Source: Amycolatopsis sp. (lineage in GTDB: Bacteria; Actinomycetota; Actinomycetes; Mycobacteriales; Pseudonocardiaceae). From it: a stretch of DNA of 64,000 bases. Numbering within the stretch: position 1 is the stretch's first letter; each line of letters opens with the position of its first letter. The DNA is taken from positions 1 through 64,000 of the forward strand of contig NZ_JAODNM010000167.1 of NCBI RefSeq assembly GCF_025464955.1. Direction: 5' to 3'. The notes beneath the pieces were generated by a model that saw nothing but the letters and a program-made list of their open reading frames with translations, had not been told where the DNA came from and made no database searches. The position numbers and the translations under genes were made by a program. Below, piece after piece: positions 39,233 to 46,823 of this stretch.

Positions 39233-40362
39233 GCTCCGCGCAGAAAACCGACGTCTACCCCTTTGTCCAGCAAGACCCGATGGAGTACTCGGCCGAGTTC
39301 GCCCGCCGACGCGTCGAGGAGCCGGTGAGCCGTGTCGAACTGGCGAGCGGGGAGACCGCGTGGCTACTCACTCGGTACGCGGACATCCGCGCAGTCCTCT
39401 CCGACGACCGGTTCCAGCCATGGGTGCCCGGCATGTCTGCCGACGACGGCTACGGGATGATCTTCACCATGTCCGGCCCCGGGCATGCGAGGCTGCGGAG
39501 GCTGGCCGCCCGCGCTCTCACGCCGCGACGCGTCGGGCTGCTGGAGCCGCGCATTCGCCGCCATGCGGACGACCTGGTCGCGAAGCTGGTCGCCAAGGGG
39601 CCTGGAGCTGATCTCCTCGAGAACCTTGCGCTGCCGCTCGCAATGAGCGCGCTGGGTGAGCTTCTCGGTGTCCCGGCAGGGGAGTGGGACCGCCTCGGGA
39701 ACTGGGCGGGCGGGCTGTCCGAGGTCATCTCCGCGTCGACGGCCACCGAGATGGCCGAGCTCGGCGCCAAGCTCGGCGGGTACGTCGTAAGTCTCATCGA
39801 GGCCAAGCGCGCCGAACCCGGGGAAGACCTGCTCAGCGAGCTGATCGCTGTCGAGGACCAAGGGGATCGCCTGGAAGACGGCGAACTGACGAGCCTGGTC
39901 TTCGCGTTCTTCCTCGCCGGATACCTGCCCCCGGCCAACGCACTGGCGTCGGGTGTCCTCCAGCTGCTCCGCGAGGGTCGTCTCCGTGCGTCGGAGGCGG
40001 TTCCCGACGTCGTGGAGGAGCTCTTGGCGGCTGACCAGAGCTCGGCGACGGACCAGTCCAGGGTTGCCACTGAGGACGTCGAGGTCGGCGGGGCGCCGAT
40101 CCGGGCCGGGGAGTTCGTCCTCGCCCCGCTTCGCGCCGCGAACCAAGACCCGGCCCGCGGCGAAGGCCCGCACCTGACCTTCGGCCACGGGCCGCACCGC
40201 TGCCTGGGCGCGGCGCTGGCGCGGATGGAGCTGACCTCGGGTCTCGGGGCGCTGCTCGCCGGACCGGGTGAATTCTCACTGGCGGTCCCGTGGGCAGACC
40301 TCGGGTGGCGGCCGCTGTTCCTGACTCTGCAGGGCCCGACAGCGGTCCCGCTCACTTGGTGA
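39229..40362 (+). CDS. Cytochrome P450, atypical
   Basis: A 377-residue P450. The heme loop FGHGPHRCLG with Cys325 is intact, and the C-helix region SGPGHARLRRLAARALTPRR is normal. Three conserved features are missing. The I helix reads FFLAGYLPPANA (near 230) without the acid/Thr oxygen-activation pair. The K helix reads EELLAADQ (263-270), so the ExxR arginine is Ala. The meander that normally carries the F-x-P-E/D-R-F segment is deleted, since ANQDPARGEGPHLTFGHG runs straight into the heme loop. Redox partner and substrate are unknown. Coupled to a MarR gene. Confidence 0.85.
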   Translation: MSSAQKTDVYPFVQQDPMEYSAEFARRRVEEPVSRVELASGETAWLLTRYADIRAVLSDDRFQPWVPGMSADDGYGMIFTMSGPGHARLRRLAARALTPRRVGLLEPRIRRHADDLVAKLVAKGPGADLLENLALPLAMSALGELLGVPAGEWDRLGNWAGGLSEVISASTATEMAELGAKLGGYVVSLIEAKRAEPGEDLLSELIAVEDQGDRLEDGELTSLVFAFFLAGYLPPANALASGVLQLLREGRLRASEAVPDVVEELLAADQSSATDQSRVATEDVEVGGAPIRAGEFVLAPLRAANQDPARGEGPHLTFGHGPHRCLGAALARMELTSGLGALLAGPGEFSLAVPWADLGWRPLFLTLQGPTAVPLTW

Positions 40363-40418
40363 CCCTCCGGAAACGCGGATAGGCTCCTTCACTACCGCGT
40401 AACTCACGGAGGATCGGC

Positions 40419-41228
40419 GTGACCGTATCTCAACCCAGGGAGCCGATCCCCGGCGTCGAACCCGGGCCGCTGGTGGGTCTCGAGCCGACGTCGGTGGCCA
40501 CGGCCTCGACCTTGCCCTCGCATCGGTGGGGGTTCGGCGCGTTTCTCCTGGTCGAGGCCATCCTGCTGGCCTCAGCGGTGTTCGTCGTGGCCCTGCTCGG
40601 CCCGGCGCCGGCGGGCCAGCCGATCCCGGTCCGCGATGTCCTGGTCGGCACCATGGCGCCGACGATGGTCGCCGCGCTCGTGGCGCTGCTGATCACGAAG
40701 GTGCGGGGCAACGGCCCGGTCGTCGACCTCCGGCTCCAATGGCGCTGGGACGACGTCAAGGTCGGGCTGAAATTCGGGGTACTGGGCCTGGTCGTGACCA
40801 CGATCGGCGCGTACGTCTGGACGAACGTGGTGGGCGCCGCCGATTCGAACTCGGCGATCAGCTCGCTGGTCGAGGACCAGAAGATGTCCGTGGCGGCGGC
40901 GATCGCGATGTTCGCCTACCTGTGGCTGCTCGGCCCGATCTGCGAGGAGATCATCTATCGCGGGCTGCTGTGGGGCGCGGTCGAGCGGCTGCAGTGGGGT
41001 GAGGACAAGTGGGGGCGCCTCGCGGCCTTCATGCTGTCCACGGCGGTGTTCGCGGCCAGCCACCTGGAGCCGCTGCGCACGACCCTGTTGCTGGTCATCT
41101 CGGTGCCGATCGGGCTCGCCAGGCTGCGGACCGGGCGGTTGCTCGGCAGCGTTGTGGCCCACCAGATGAACAACTTCCTGCCGGCGGTGGCCATCCTGCT
41201 GACTTCGGTCGGCGTGGCGTCCTACTAG
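40419..41228 (+). CDS. CPBP-family intramembrane metalloprotease
   Basis: A 269-residue membrane protein with about seven hydrophobic segments. CEEIIYRGLLWG near residue 172 is the EExxxR motif, and FAASHLEP near 215 carries the next His of the CPBP (CAAX protease/bacteriocin-processing) family; a final HQMNNFLPA completes it. GTG start with GGAGG. Substrates of most bacterial members are unknown; some give immunity to bacteriocins. Confidence 0.87.
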   Translation: MTVSQPREPIPGVEPGPLVGLEPTSVATASTLPSHRWGFGAFLLVEAILLASAVFVVALLGPAPAGQPIPVRDVLVGTMAPTMVAALVALLITKVRGNGPVVDLRLQWRWDDVKVGLKFGVLGLVVTTIGAYVWTNVVGAADSNSAISSLVEDQKMSVAAAIAMFAYLWLLGPICEEIIYRGLLWGAVERLQWGEDKWGRLAAFMLSTAVFAASHLEPLRTTLLLVISVPIGLARLRTGRLLGSVVAHQMNNFLPAVAILLTSVGVASY

Positions 41229-41414
41229 CGTCCTTCCGGCCCGACCGGGGCCGAGCCAGGGGCGTCTGGCAGAATGTGCGCTTGACTGCGTCGGCCGGAC
41301 CCTCTCACCGCGCCGATGCTTGCGAACCTGACCTCTGGACGCCTGCATCCGATGCCCCACTCGGATCGCGCGCGGCCGATCCTGCACCGAGAGAACTGAG
41401 GAGTACCCACACCC

Positions 41415-41864
41415 GTGGCCGTCAAGATCAAGCTCCAGCGCCTTGGCAAGATCCGTGCGCCGTACTACCGGATCATCGTGGCCGATGCGCGCACCCGTCG
41501 GGATGGCAAGGCCATCGAGACGATCGGCAAGTACCACCCGAAGGAAGAGCCGAGCTTCATCGAGGTCGACTCCGACCGCGCGCAGCACTGGCTCTCCGTC
41601 GGCGCGCAGCCGACCGAGCCGGTCCAGCGCCTGCTCGAGATCACCGGTGACTGGCAGAAGTTCAAGGGCCTGCCGGGCCAGGAAGGCACGCTCCGCGTCG
41701 CCGAGCCGAAGCCGTCCAAGCAGGACCTGTTCAACGCCGCACTGGCCGCCGCCGGTGACTCCGCTTCCTCCGAGGCCACCACGCCGAAGAAGAAGTCCAC
41801 CCCGAAGAAGGCCGACGCTGACAAGGCGGAGGCCAAGGCCGAGGGCGAGAAGGCCGAGGCGTGA
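41415..41864 (+). CDS. rpsP: 30S ribosomal protein S16
   Basis: A 149-residue S16. AVKIKLQRLGKIRAPYYRII and GKYHPKEEPSFIEVDSDRA are the conserved start; the core ends near residue 90. The remainder is a Lys/Ala/Glu-rich tail found in actinobacterial S16. GTG start. Begins the classical rpsP-khpA-rimM-trmD-rplS order. A TTGACT at about 41281 may be part of the promoter, without a clear -10. Confidence 0.96.
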   Translation: MAVKIKLQRLGKIRAPYYRIIVADARTRRDGKAIETIGKYHPKEEPSFIEVDSDRAQHWLSVGAQPTEPVQRLLEITGDWQKFKGLPGQEGTLRVAEPKPSKQDLFNAALAAAGDSASSEATTPKKKSTPKKADADKAEAKAEGEKAEA

Positions 41865-42100
41865 CCTTTCTCGCCGACTCCCTTGAACACCTTGTTCGCG
41901 GAATCGTCGACAACCCGGACGAGGTGAAGGTGGAGCTCCTGACCACCCGCCGCGGCCGGACCCTCGAGGTGCACGTGCACCCCGACGATCTCGGCAAGGT
42001 CATCGGTCGCGGTGGTCGCACCGCGACAGCTCTCCGCACCGTCATGGGCGGTATCGGTGGTCGAGGCGTCCGGGTGGACGTCGTCGATACCGACCGCTGA
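41861..42100 (+). CDS. khpA: KH-domain RNA-binding protein KhpA
   Basis: A 79-residue single KH-domain protein: VRGIVDNPDEVKVEL, VHVHPDDLGKVIGRGGRTA (the GxxG loop is GRGG) and a VMGGIGGRG end. It binds RNA and in other bacteria pairs with KhpB. GTG start overlaps the rpsP stop by four bases. Confidence 0.95.
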   Translation: MTFLADSLEHLVRGIVDNPDEVKVELLTTRRGRTLEVHVHPDDLGKVIGRGGRTATALRTVMGGIGGRGVRVDVVDTDR

Positions 42101-42122
42101 TCCGGGCGAAGAGGCAGAGAAC

Positions 42123-42638
42123 ATGGATGTCGTAGTAGGCCGCGTCGCCAAGGCGCACGGGATCACCGGCGAACTCGCCGTGGATATCCGTACCGACTCA
42201 CCGGACCAGCGGTTCGCCGTGGGCACGGTGCTGGCGACCAGGCTGCGCGACGGCAGCACCAGGGAACTCACCATCGCAGCCGCCCGCTCTCACAGCGGGC
42301 GGCTGCTGGTGCGTTTCGGCGAGGTGCTGACCCGGGACGTCGCCGAGACCCTGCGTGGCGCGCTGCTCCTTGCGGACACGGCGAAGCTGCCGCCGCCGGA
42401 AGACCCCGAAGAGTTCTACGACCACGAGCTCGAAGGCCTTCGAGCCGAGCTCGCCGATGGCACCGTCATCGGGACGGTCAACGAGGTCCTGCATTCCCCT
42501 GGCGGCGAGCTGCTGTCGCTCGACCACGAGGGCCGGACCGTGCTGGTGCCGTTCGTGCACGCCATCGTCCCGGTCGTCGACGTCGCGGGCGGCCGAGTGG
42601 TCGTCGATCCGCCCGAGGGTCTGCTCGACGTCGAGTAG
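42123..42638 (+). CDS. rimM: Ribosome maturation factor RimM
   Basis: A 171-residue RimM. VVGRVAKAHGITGELAV at the start, EEFYDHELEG in the middle and the PRC-barrel end VLVPFVHAIVPVVD are diagnostic. It binds S19 and assists 30S head assembly. ATG at 42123 begins 22 bases after khpA. Confidence 0.95.
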   Translation: MDVVVGRVAKAHGITGELAVDIRTDSPDQRFAVGTVLATRLRDGSTRELTIAAARSHSGRLLVRFGEVLTRDVAETLRGALLLADTAKLPPPEDPEEFYDHELEGLRAELADGTVIGTVNEVLHSPGGELLSLDHEGRTVLVPFVHAIVPVVDVAGGRVVVDPPEGLLDVE

Positions 42639-42681
42639 GTCCTGCGCGGAACCGGTGACCGACCAAACGATTGGTGATCTG

Positions 42682-43428
42682 TTGCGGATTGACGTCGTCA
42701 CGATCTTTCCCGAGTACCTCGACCCGTTGCGGGCCGCGCTGCTCGGGCGCGCGATCGACCGCGGCCTGATCGAGATCGGCGTCCACGATCTGCGGAACTG
42801 GACCCACGACGTCCACCGGGCGGTGGACGACGCGCCGTACGGCGGCGGTCCCGGAATGGTGATGAAACCGCAGGTCTGGGGCCCCGCCTTGGACGAGGTC
42901 TGCGGTGAAGCTACCCGGCTCGTGGTACCCACGCCGGCTGGTCGGCCGTTCACCCAGGCCATGGCGCACACCTACGCCGCCGAAGAGCACCTGGTGTTCG
43001 CGTGCGGCCGGTACGAGGGCATCGACCAGCGCGTCATCGACGACGCCGCGCGCCGGATGCCGGTCGACGAGGTCTCGATCGGCGACTACGTACTGGTCGG
43101 CGGCGAGGCCGCGGTGCTGGTCATGGTCGAAGCCGTGGTCCGCCTGTTGCCCGGCGTCCTCGGCAATCCGATCTCCGCTGAGCAGGACTCGTTCTCCGAC
43201 GGGCTGCTCGAAGGCCCCAGCTACACGCGGCCCGAGGTGTGGCGCGAGCTCGCGGTGCCGGACGTGCTGCGTTCGGGCAACCACGCGCTCGTCAACCGGT
43301 GGCGCCGTGACCAGGCCCTCGAACGCACCGTCTCGCGGCGGCCCGAGCTCATCGGCCAACTGCCCGAGGGTAGCCTCGACAAACACGATCGCGGGCTGCT
43401 CGAGCGTCTGCGCGAGGAGCCGCAGTAG
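42682..43428 (+). CDS. trmD: tRNA (guanine37-N1)-methyltransferase
   Basis: A 248-residue TrmD of the SPOUT fold. IDVVTIFPEYLDPLR opens the protein, YGGGPGMVMKP lies near residue 54, and the knot region ACGRYEGIDQR followed by SIGDYVLVGGE near 110-135 binds SAM. It methylates G37 in tRNAs. I choose TTG 42682 because it gives the conserved N-terminus exactly and has GGTGA before it; GTG 42655 in the same frame would add nine residues and is the alternative. Confidence 0.92.
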   Translation: MRIDVVTIFPEYLDPLRAALLGRAIDRGLIEIGVHDLRNWTHDVHRAVDDAPYGGGPGMVMKPQVWGPALDEVCGEATRLVVPTPAGRPFTQAMAHTYAAEEHLVFACGRYEGIDQRVIDDAARRMPVDEVSIGDYVLVGGEAAVLVMVEAVVRLLPGVLGNPISAEQDSFSDGLLEGPSYTRPEVWRELAVPDVLRSGNHALVNRWRRDQALERTVSRRPELIGQLPEGSLDKHDRGLLERLREEPQ

Positions 43429-43603
43429 GCCGGGGTGAGTCACCCGCCCGGCATCTGCAATACTTGACAGGTTGGCGTGAGTGGACAGCGCTGAAAATTG
43501 GCCGTCCGCCGCACCTGCCACCAGAGCCCCCGGGTAGATCGCAGTGAAGTGACTGCGCGCCCGGATGTACACAAGCCATACGAATGACGAGGACGGACCA
43601 CCG

Positions 43604-43972
43604 ATGAACACCCTGGACGCCCTGGACGCGCAGTCGCTGCGTTCCGACATCCCGGACTTTCGCCCGGGCGACACGCTGAAGGTTCACGTCCGCGTCATCG
43701 AGGGCAACCGCGAGCGCAACCAGATCTTCCAGGGTGTCGTCATCCGCCGTCAGGGCGGTGGCTTCCGCGAGACCTTCACCGTTCGCAAGGTCTCGTTCAG
43801 CGTGGGCGTCGAGCGCACCTTCCCGGTGCACTCGCCGAACATCGCCGAGATCGAGGTCTACAAGCGCGGCGACGTCCGCCGGGCGAAGCTGTACTACCTG
43901 CGCGACCTGCGCGGCAAGGCTGCCAAGATCAAGGAACGCCGCGAAGTCCGCGAGACGACGTCCGCTTCCTGA
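43604..43972 (+). CDS. rplS: 50S ribosomal protein L19
   Basis: A 122-residue L19: FRPGDTLKVHVRVIEGNRER, IFQGVVIRRQGGG, FSVGVERTFPVHSPN and KLYYLRDLRGKAAKI. It sits at the 30S-50S interface. Start at ATG 43604; an upstream in-frame ATG would add 13 unconserved residues. The 175-base gap after trmD holds a TTGACA at 43464 but no well-spaced -10. Confidence 0.96.
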   Translation: MNTLDALDAQSLRSDIPDFRPGDTLKVHVRVIEGNRERNQIFQGVVIRRQGGGFRETFTVRKVSFSVGVERTFPVHSPNIAEIEVYKRGDVRRAKLYYLRDLRGKAAKIKERREVRETTSAS

Positions 43973-44003
43973 GTAGCCGAGCGGTTACCGGTAGCCTGGC
44001 ATC

Positions 44004-44966
44004 GTGGTCGAACCCGTGCCGTTGAACGCTGCTGAGGATGATCCTGAACGTTCGGCCGACGGGGACTCTCCGGAGTCCCCTGACGCCGGTTCGGACTCCC
44101 GGTCGCGAGGCAAATCCAGCAAGAAGCGCTCGTTCTGGAAAGAGCTGCCGATCCTGATCGTCGTGGCACTCGTACTGACGATCCTGATCCAGCAATTCCT
44201 AGCCAAGGTCTACATGATCCCCTCGGGATCGATGGAGGCCACGCTGCACGGGTGCACCGGCTGCACGGGCGACCGGATCCTGGTCGACCGGATCACCTAC
44301 GACTTCACCGATCCCTCACCTGGTGACGTTGTGGTCTTCAAGGGCCCGCCCGCGTGGACGCAGAACGAGGCCGTGCCGCCGCCGTCGAGCAATATCGTCG
44401 TGCGCGGCCTGCAGGGACTCGGTTCGCTGATCGGGTTCGCCCCGCCGGACGAGCGTGACTTCGTCAAGCGCGTCGTCGCCACCGGCGGCCAGACCGTCCA
44501 ATGCTGCGATGCCCAGAACAGGGTGATCGTGGACGGCAAGGCGCTCGACGAGCCTTATATCCACTGGGAAGACGGCAGCCCGCACCACCAGCAGCCCTTC
44601 GCCCCGGTCAAGGTGCCCGATGGCAAGCTGTGGGTGATGGGTGACAACCGGAACAACTCCGAGGACTCCCGTTACCAGGGCGCCGACGGCGGCACGAGCT
44701 CGTCGCCCCCGGCCGGTAACGTCAACGGCGCCATCCCGGTCGACAACGTCATCGGCAAGGCCAGGATCATCGTGCTCCCGCCGAACCGCTGGGGCGGCGT
44801 GAGCGACCACGATCCGCAGACGAACGCGCAACCAGTGGCGCTCGGCGCCGCGGCGTGGCAGCAGGGCATCCCCCTTGGTGTCGGCGCGGTCGCCGCGGTT
44901 CCGGCGGTCATCCTCGGCCGCAAGCTCAGCGCCGGATTGCGGAAGACGGCCAAGCGGAAGCGTTAG
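44004..44966 (+). CDS. lepB: Signal peptidase I
   Basis: A 320-residue type I signal peptidase. A 50-residue acidic cytoplasmic tail precedes one membrane segment (ELPILIVVALVLTILIQQFL). MIPSGSMEATL has the catalytic Ser; FVKRVVATGG has the Lys; GDNRNNSEDSR is box E. A second hydrophobic stretch near residue 295 may anchor the C-terminus. An extra Cys-rich loop (HGCTGCTGD) follows the Ser motif. GTG 44004 lies so close to a TAGCCT-like -10 that the mRNA may be leaderless. Confidence 0.94.
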   Translation: MVEPVPLNAAEDDPERSADGDSPESPDAGSDSRSRGKSSKKRSFWKELPILIVVALVLTILIQQFLAKVYMIPSGSMEATLHGCTGCTGDRILVDRITYDFTDPSPGDVVVFKGPPAWTQNEAVPPPSSNIVVRGLQGLGSLIGFAPPDERDFVKRVVATGGQTVQCCDAQNRVIVDGKALDEPYIHWEDGSPHHQQPFAPVKVPDGKLWVMGDNRNNSEDSRYQGADGGTSSSPPAGNVNGAIPVDNVIGKARIIVLPPNRWGGVSDHDPQTNAQPVALGAAAWQQGIPLGVGAVAAVPAVILGRKLSAGLRKTAKRKR

Positions 44967-44970
44967 AGCC

Positions 44971-45813
44971 TTGAGCGTCTTTGTCCCGCCAGGTCCCCTG
45001 AAGGTGTCAGCGCCCGTACGACCGCCCCGCGCGGTCGTACGGGGCGATGCCTTCTGGAGCTTGCAGGGCACGCTCGAACGGCGGGGGCTCGGTCCCGTGG
45101 CCGGGGTCGACGAAGCGGGACGCGGGGCGTGCGCCGGTCCCCTGGTCGTCGCGGCCTGTGTCCTCAGAAGCGGTGACGCCGCCCGGTTTCCTGAGCTCAC
45201 CGACTCCAAGTTGCTCACCCCGCTCGCCCGTGATCGGGTGTACGACCAGGTCCTCGCGCGTGCTGTCGACTACGCGGTGGTGGTCGTACCGTCGCAGGAG
45301 GTCGACCTGCTGGGCATCCACGTCATGAACATCGAAGGCATGCGCCGCGCGGCGATGGGGCTGGCCAGTGCACCTGGTTATGTGCTGACGGACGGCTTCC
45401 GGGTGCCCGGGCTGCCTTCGCCGAGTCTCGCGGTGATCAAAGGCGACCGGGCCGTCGCCTGCGTGGCAGCGGCTTCGGTACTCGCGAAAGTCACCAGGGA
45501 CAGGATCATGAGCGGGTTGCATGAAGAGCACCCGCGGTACGGCTTCGACGTGCACAAGGGCTACAGCACCGCGGAGCACAGCGCCGCCCTGACCCGTCAC
45601 GGGCCGAGCGCCGTCCACCGCTGGTCGTATGCCAATGTCGCCAAAGCAGCCGGTGAACACGGGCACCTGCCGCCGCATCCCGTCGTGCTCACCGCGGCGG
45701 CGCTGGAATCACTGAGTGTGCCGGTGTATGCGGCCGGTGGTGGCAAGGGTAAGAATGGACGCTTCTCCGCCGGAGCACAGTCCACATCGCGAGGAGGGGC
45801 GCGGATTTCATGA
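44971..45813 (+). CDS. rnhB: Ribonuclease HII
   Basis: A 280-residue RNase HII. GVDEAGRGACAGPLVVAACV carries the DEAGRG active site; ELTDSKLL and IKGDRAVACVAAASVLAKV are later signatures. It removes ribonucleotides from DNA. The C-terminal 40 residues are a basic extension. The start is uncertain: TTG 44971 has GGAAG upstream, GTG 45004 does not; the conserved domain only begins near residue 45. Confidence 0.92.
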   Translation: MSVFVPPGPLKVSAPVRPPRAVVRGDAFWSLQGTLERRGLGPVAGVDEAGRGACAGPLVVAACVLRSGDAARFPELTDSKLLTPLARDRVYDQVLARAVDYAVVVVPSQEVDLLGIHVMNIEGMRRAAMGLASAPGYVLTDGFRVPGLPSPSLAVIKGDRAVACVAAASVLAKVTRDRIMSGLHEEHPRYGFDVHKGYSTAEHSAALTRHGPSAVHRWSYANVAKAAGEHGHLPPHPVVLTAAALESLSVPVYAAGGGKGKNGRFSAGAQSTSRGGARIS

Positions 45814-46133
45814 GCGCAGAGGATCTCGAGAAGTACGAGACCGAGATGGAGTTGTCGCTGTACCGCGAGTACCGCGACATCGTCAGCCAGTTCTCGTACG
45901 TCGTGGAGACCGAGCGGCGGTTCTACCTGGCGAACGCCGTGGATGTCCAGGTGCGCGACGGTGGCGGTGAGGTGTACTTCGAGGTGCGGATGTCCGACGC
46001 GTGGGTGTGGGACATGTACCGGCCTGCCCGCTTCGTCAAGCACGTCCGGGTGATCACCTTCAAGGACGTCAACGTCGAGGAACTCGACAAGCCGGATCTC
46101 CGGCTACCCGAGGACGGCCCCTTCGGGGGTTGA
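45810..46133 (+). CDS. DUF2469 family protein
   Basis: A 107-residue protein, acidic at the start (SAEDLEKYETEMELSLYREY) and ending KDVNVEELDKPDLRLPEDG. This is the DUF2469 family, conserved in actinobacteria always next to rnhB, as here (ATGA overlap). Function unknown. Confidence 0.9.
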   Translation: MSAEDLEKYETEMELSLYREYRDIVSQFSYVVETERRFYLANAVDVQVRDGGGEVYFEVRMSDAWVWDMYRPARFVKHVRVITFKDVNVEELDKPDLRLPEDGPFGG

Positions 46134-46151
46134 TCCCGCTGGTCTGCTGAG

Positions 46152-46191
46152 GCCTCCTTCACCGTGTTCGACGCGGTGAAGGAGGCTTTTT
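46152..46191 (+). terminator. Rho-independent terminator after the rnhB unit
   Basis: A 13-base-pair stem (46152-46164 with 46174-46186), nine-base loop and TTTTT at 46187-46191. One of the few T-tailed terminators in the window. Confidence 0.88.
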
Positions 46192-46268
46192 CATGCCCGC
46201 TCCGGTCTTCCAGCCGCCTACCAGAGACCACTGACAGTTCGTGGTGATCGGGTACCCGCCGGGCCGAG

Positions 46269-46296
46269 TTGTCCACAGCACCCCCGGTTGTCCACA
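46269..46296 (+). promoter_or_regulatory. Two DnaA-box-like sites
   Basis: TTGTCCACA occurs at 46269-46277 and 46288-46296, same orientation, 19 bases apart. This is the actinobacterial DnaA-box consensus. They lie 87-114 bases upstream of the yraN-yifB-dprA start, outside any gene. Confidence 0.55.
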
Positions 46297-46382
46297 GATT
46301 GCGAAATCGGTGGTGGTGCCCGGTGCCCTCACCCTGGCAGCGTTGCTCGGGTACGCACTGTGACGTTCCGAGGGGGCAACCG

Positions 46383-46823
46383 ATGATGACAGCCGCGATG
46401 AGGGAAGCCGGGCTGATGGCAGCCGCGATGAGGGAAACCGTGGCGAGACCGAGAGCCGGCAGGGGCGCGGGCAGACGTCTCGAGCTGGGCCGCCGAGGCG
46501 AGGAGCTCGCGGCGACCCACCTGCGCAACCTGGGCCTGGTCGTGCTGTCCCGGAACTGGCGATGCCGGGAAGGCGAGCTGGACCTGGTCGCGACTGACGG
46601 GAAGACGCTCGTGGTCTGCGAGGTCAAGACCCGGTCCGGGGTCCGGATGGGGCTGCCCGCCGAGGCGCTCACCCCGGAGAAGATCGGCCGCATCCGCACC
46701 CTCGCCGGTTTGTGGCTGCGCGAGTTCCGGGTGGGCTGGTGCCCGATCCGGTTCGACGTCATCGCGATCCTCGCCCCGGCGGGGCAGCCGCCCCTGCTCA
46801 AGCACATCAAGGGGGCGTTCTGA
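46383..46823 (+). CDS. yraN: YraN (UPF0102) family protein
   Basis: A 146-residue nuclease-fold protein: LGRRGEELAATHLRNLGLVV, NWRCREGELDLVATDG (Glu/Asp) and VVCEVKTRSG, the endonuclease-like core of UPF0102. AGGGGG precedes ATG 46383; ATG 46386 is equivalent. The first 20 codons contain a tandem repeat: AAMRE occurs twice, 30 bases apart. Coupled by position to yifB and dprA, which start directly after. Confidence 0.9.
   Translation: MMTAAMREAGLMAAAMRETVARPRAGRGAGRRLELGRRGEELAATHLRNLGLVVLSRNWRCREGELDLVATDGKTLVVCEVKTRSGVRMGLPAEALTPEKIGRIRTLAGLWLREFRVGWCPIRFDVIAILAPAGQPPLLKHIKGAF

Noticed and set aside
43464..43469. TTGACA as the rplS promoter -35
   Set aside because: No acceptable -10 lies 16-19 bases downstream.
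46269..46296. DnaA boxes as an origin of replication
   Set aside because: Only two boxes, no AT-rich unwinding region and no dnaA, dnaN or gyr genes in the window.
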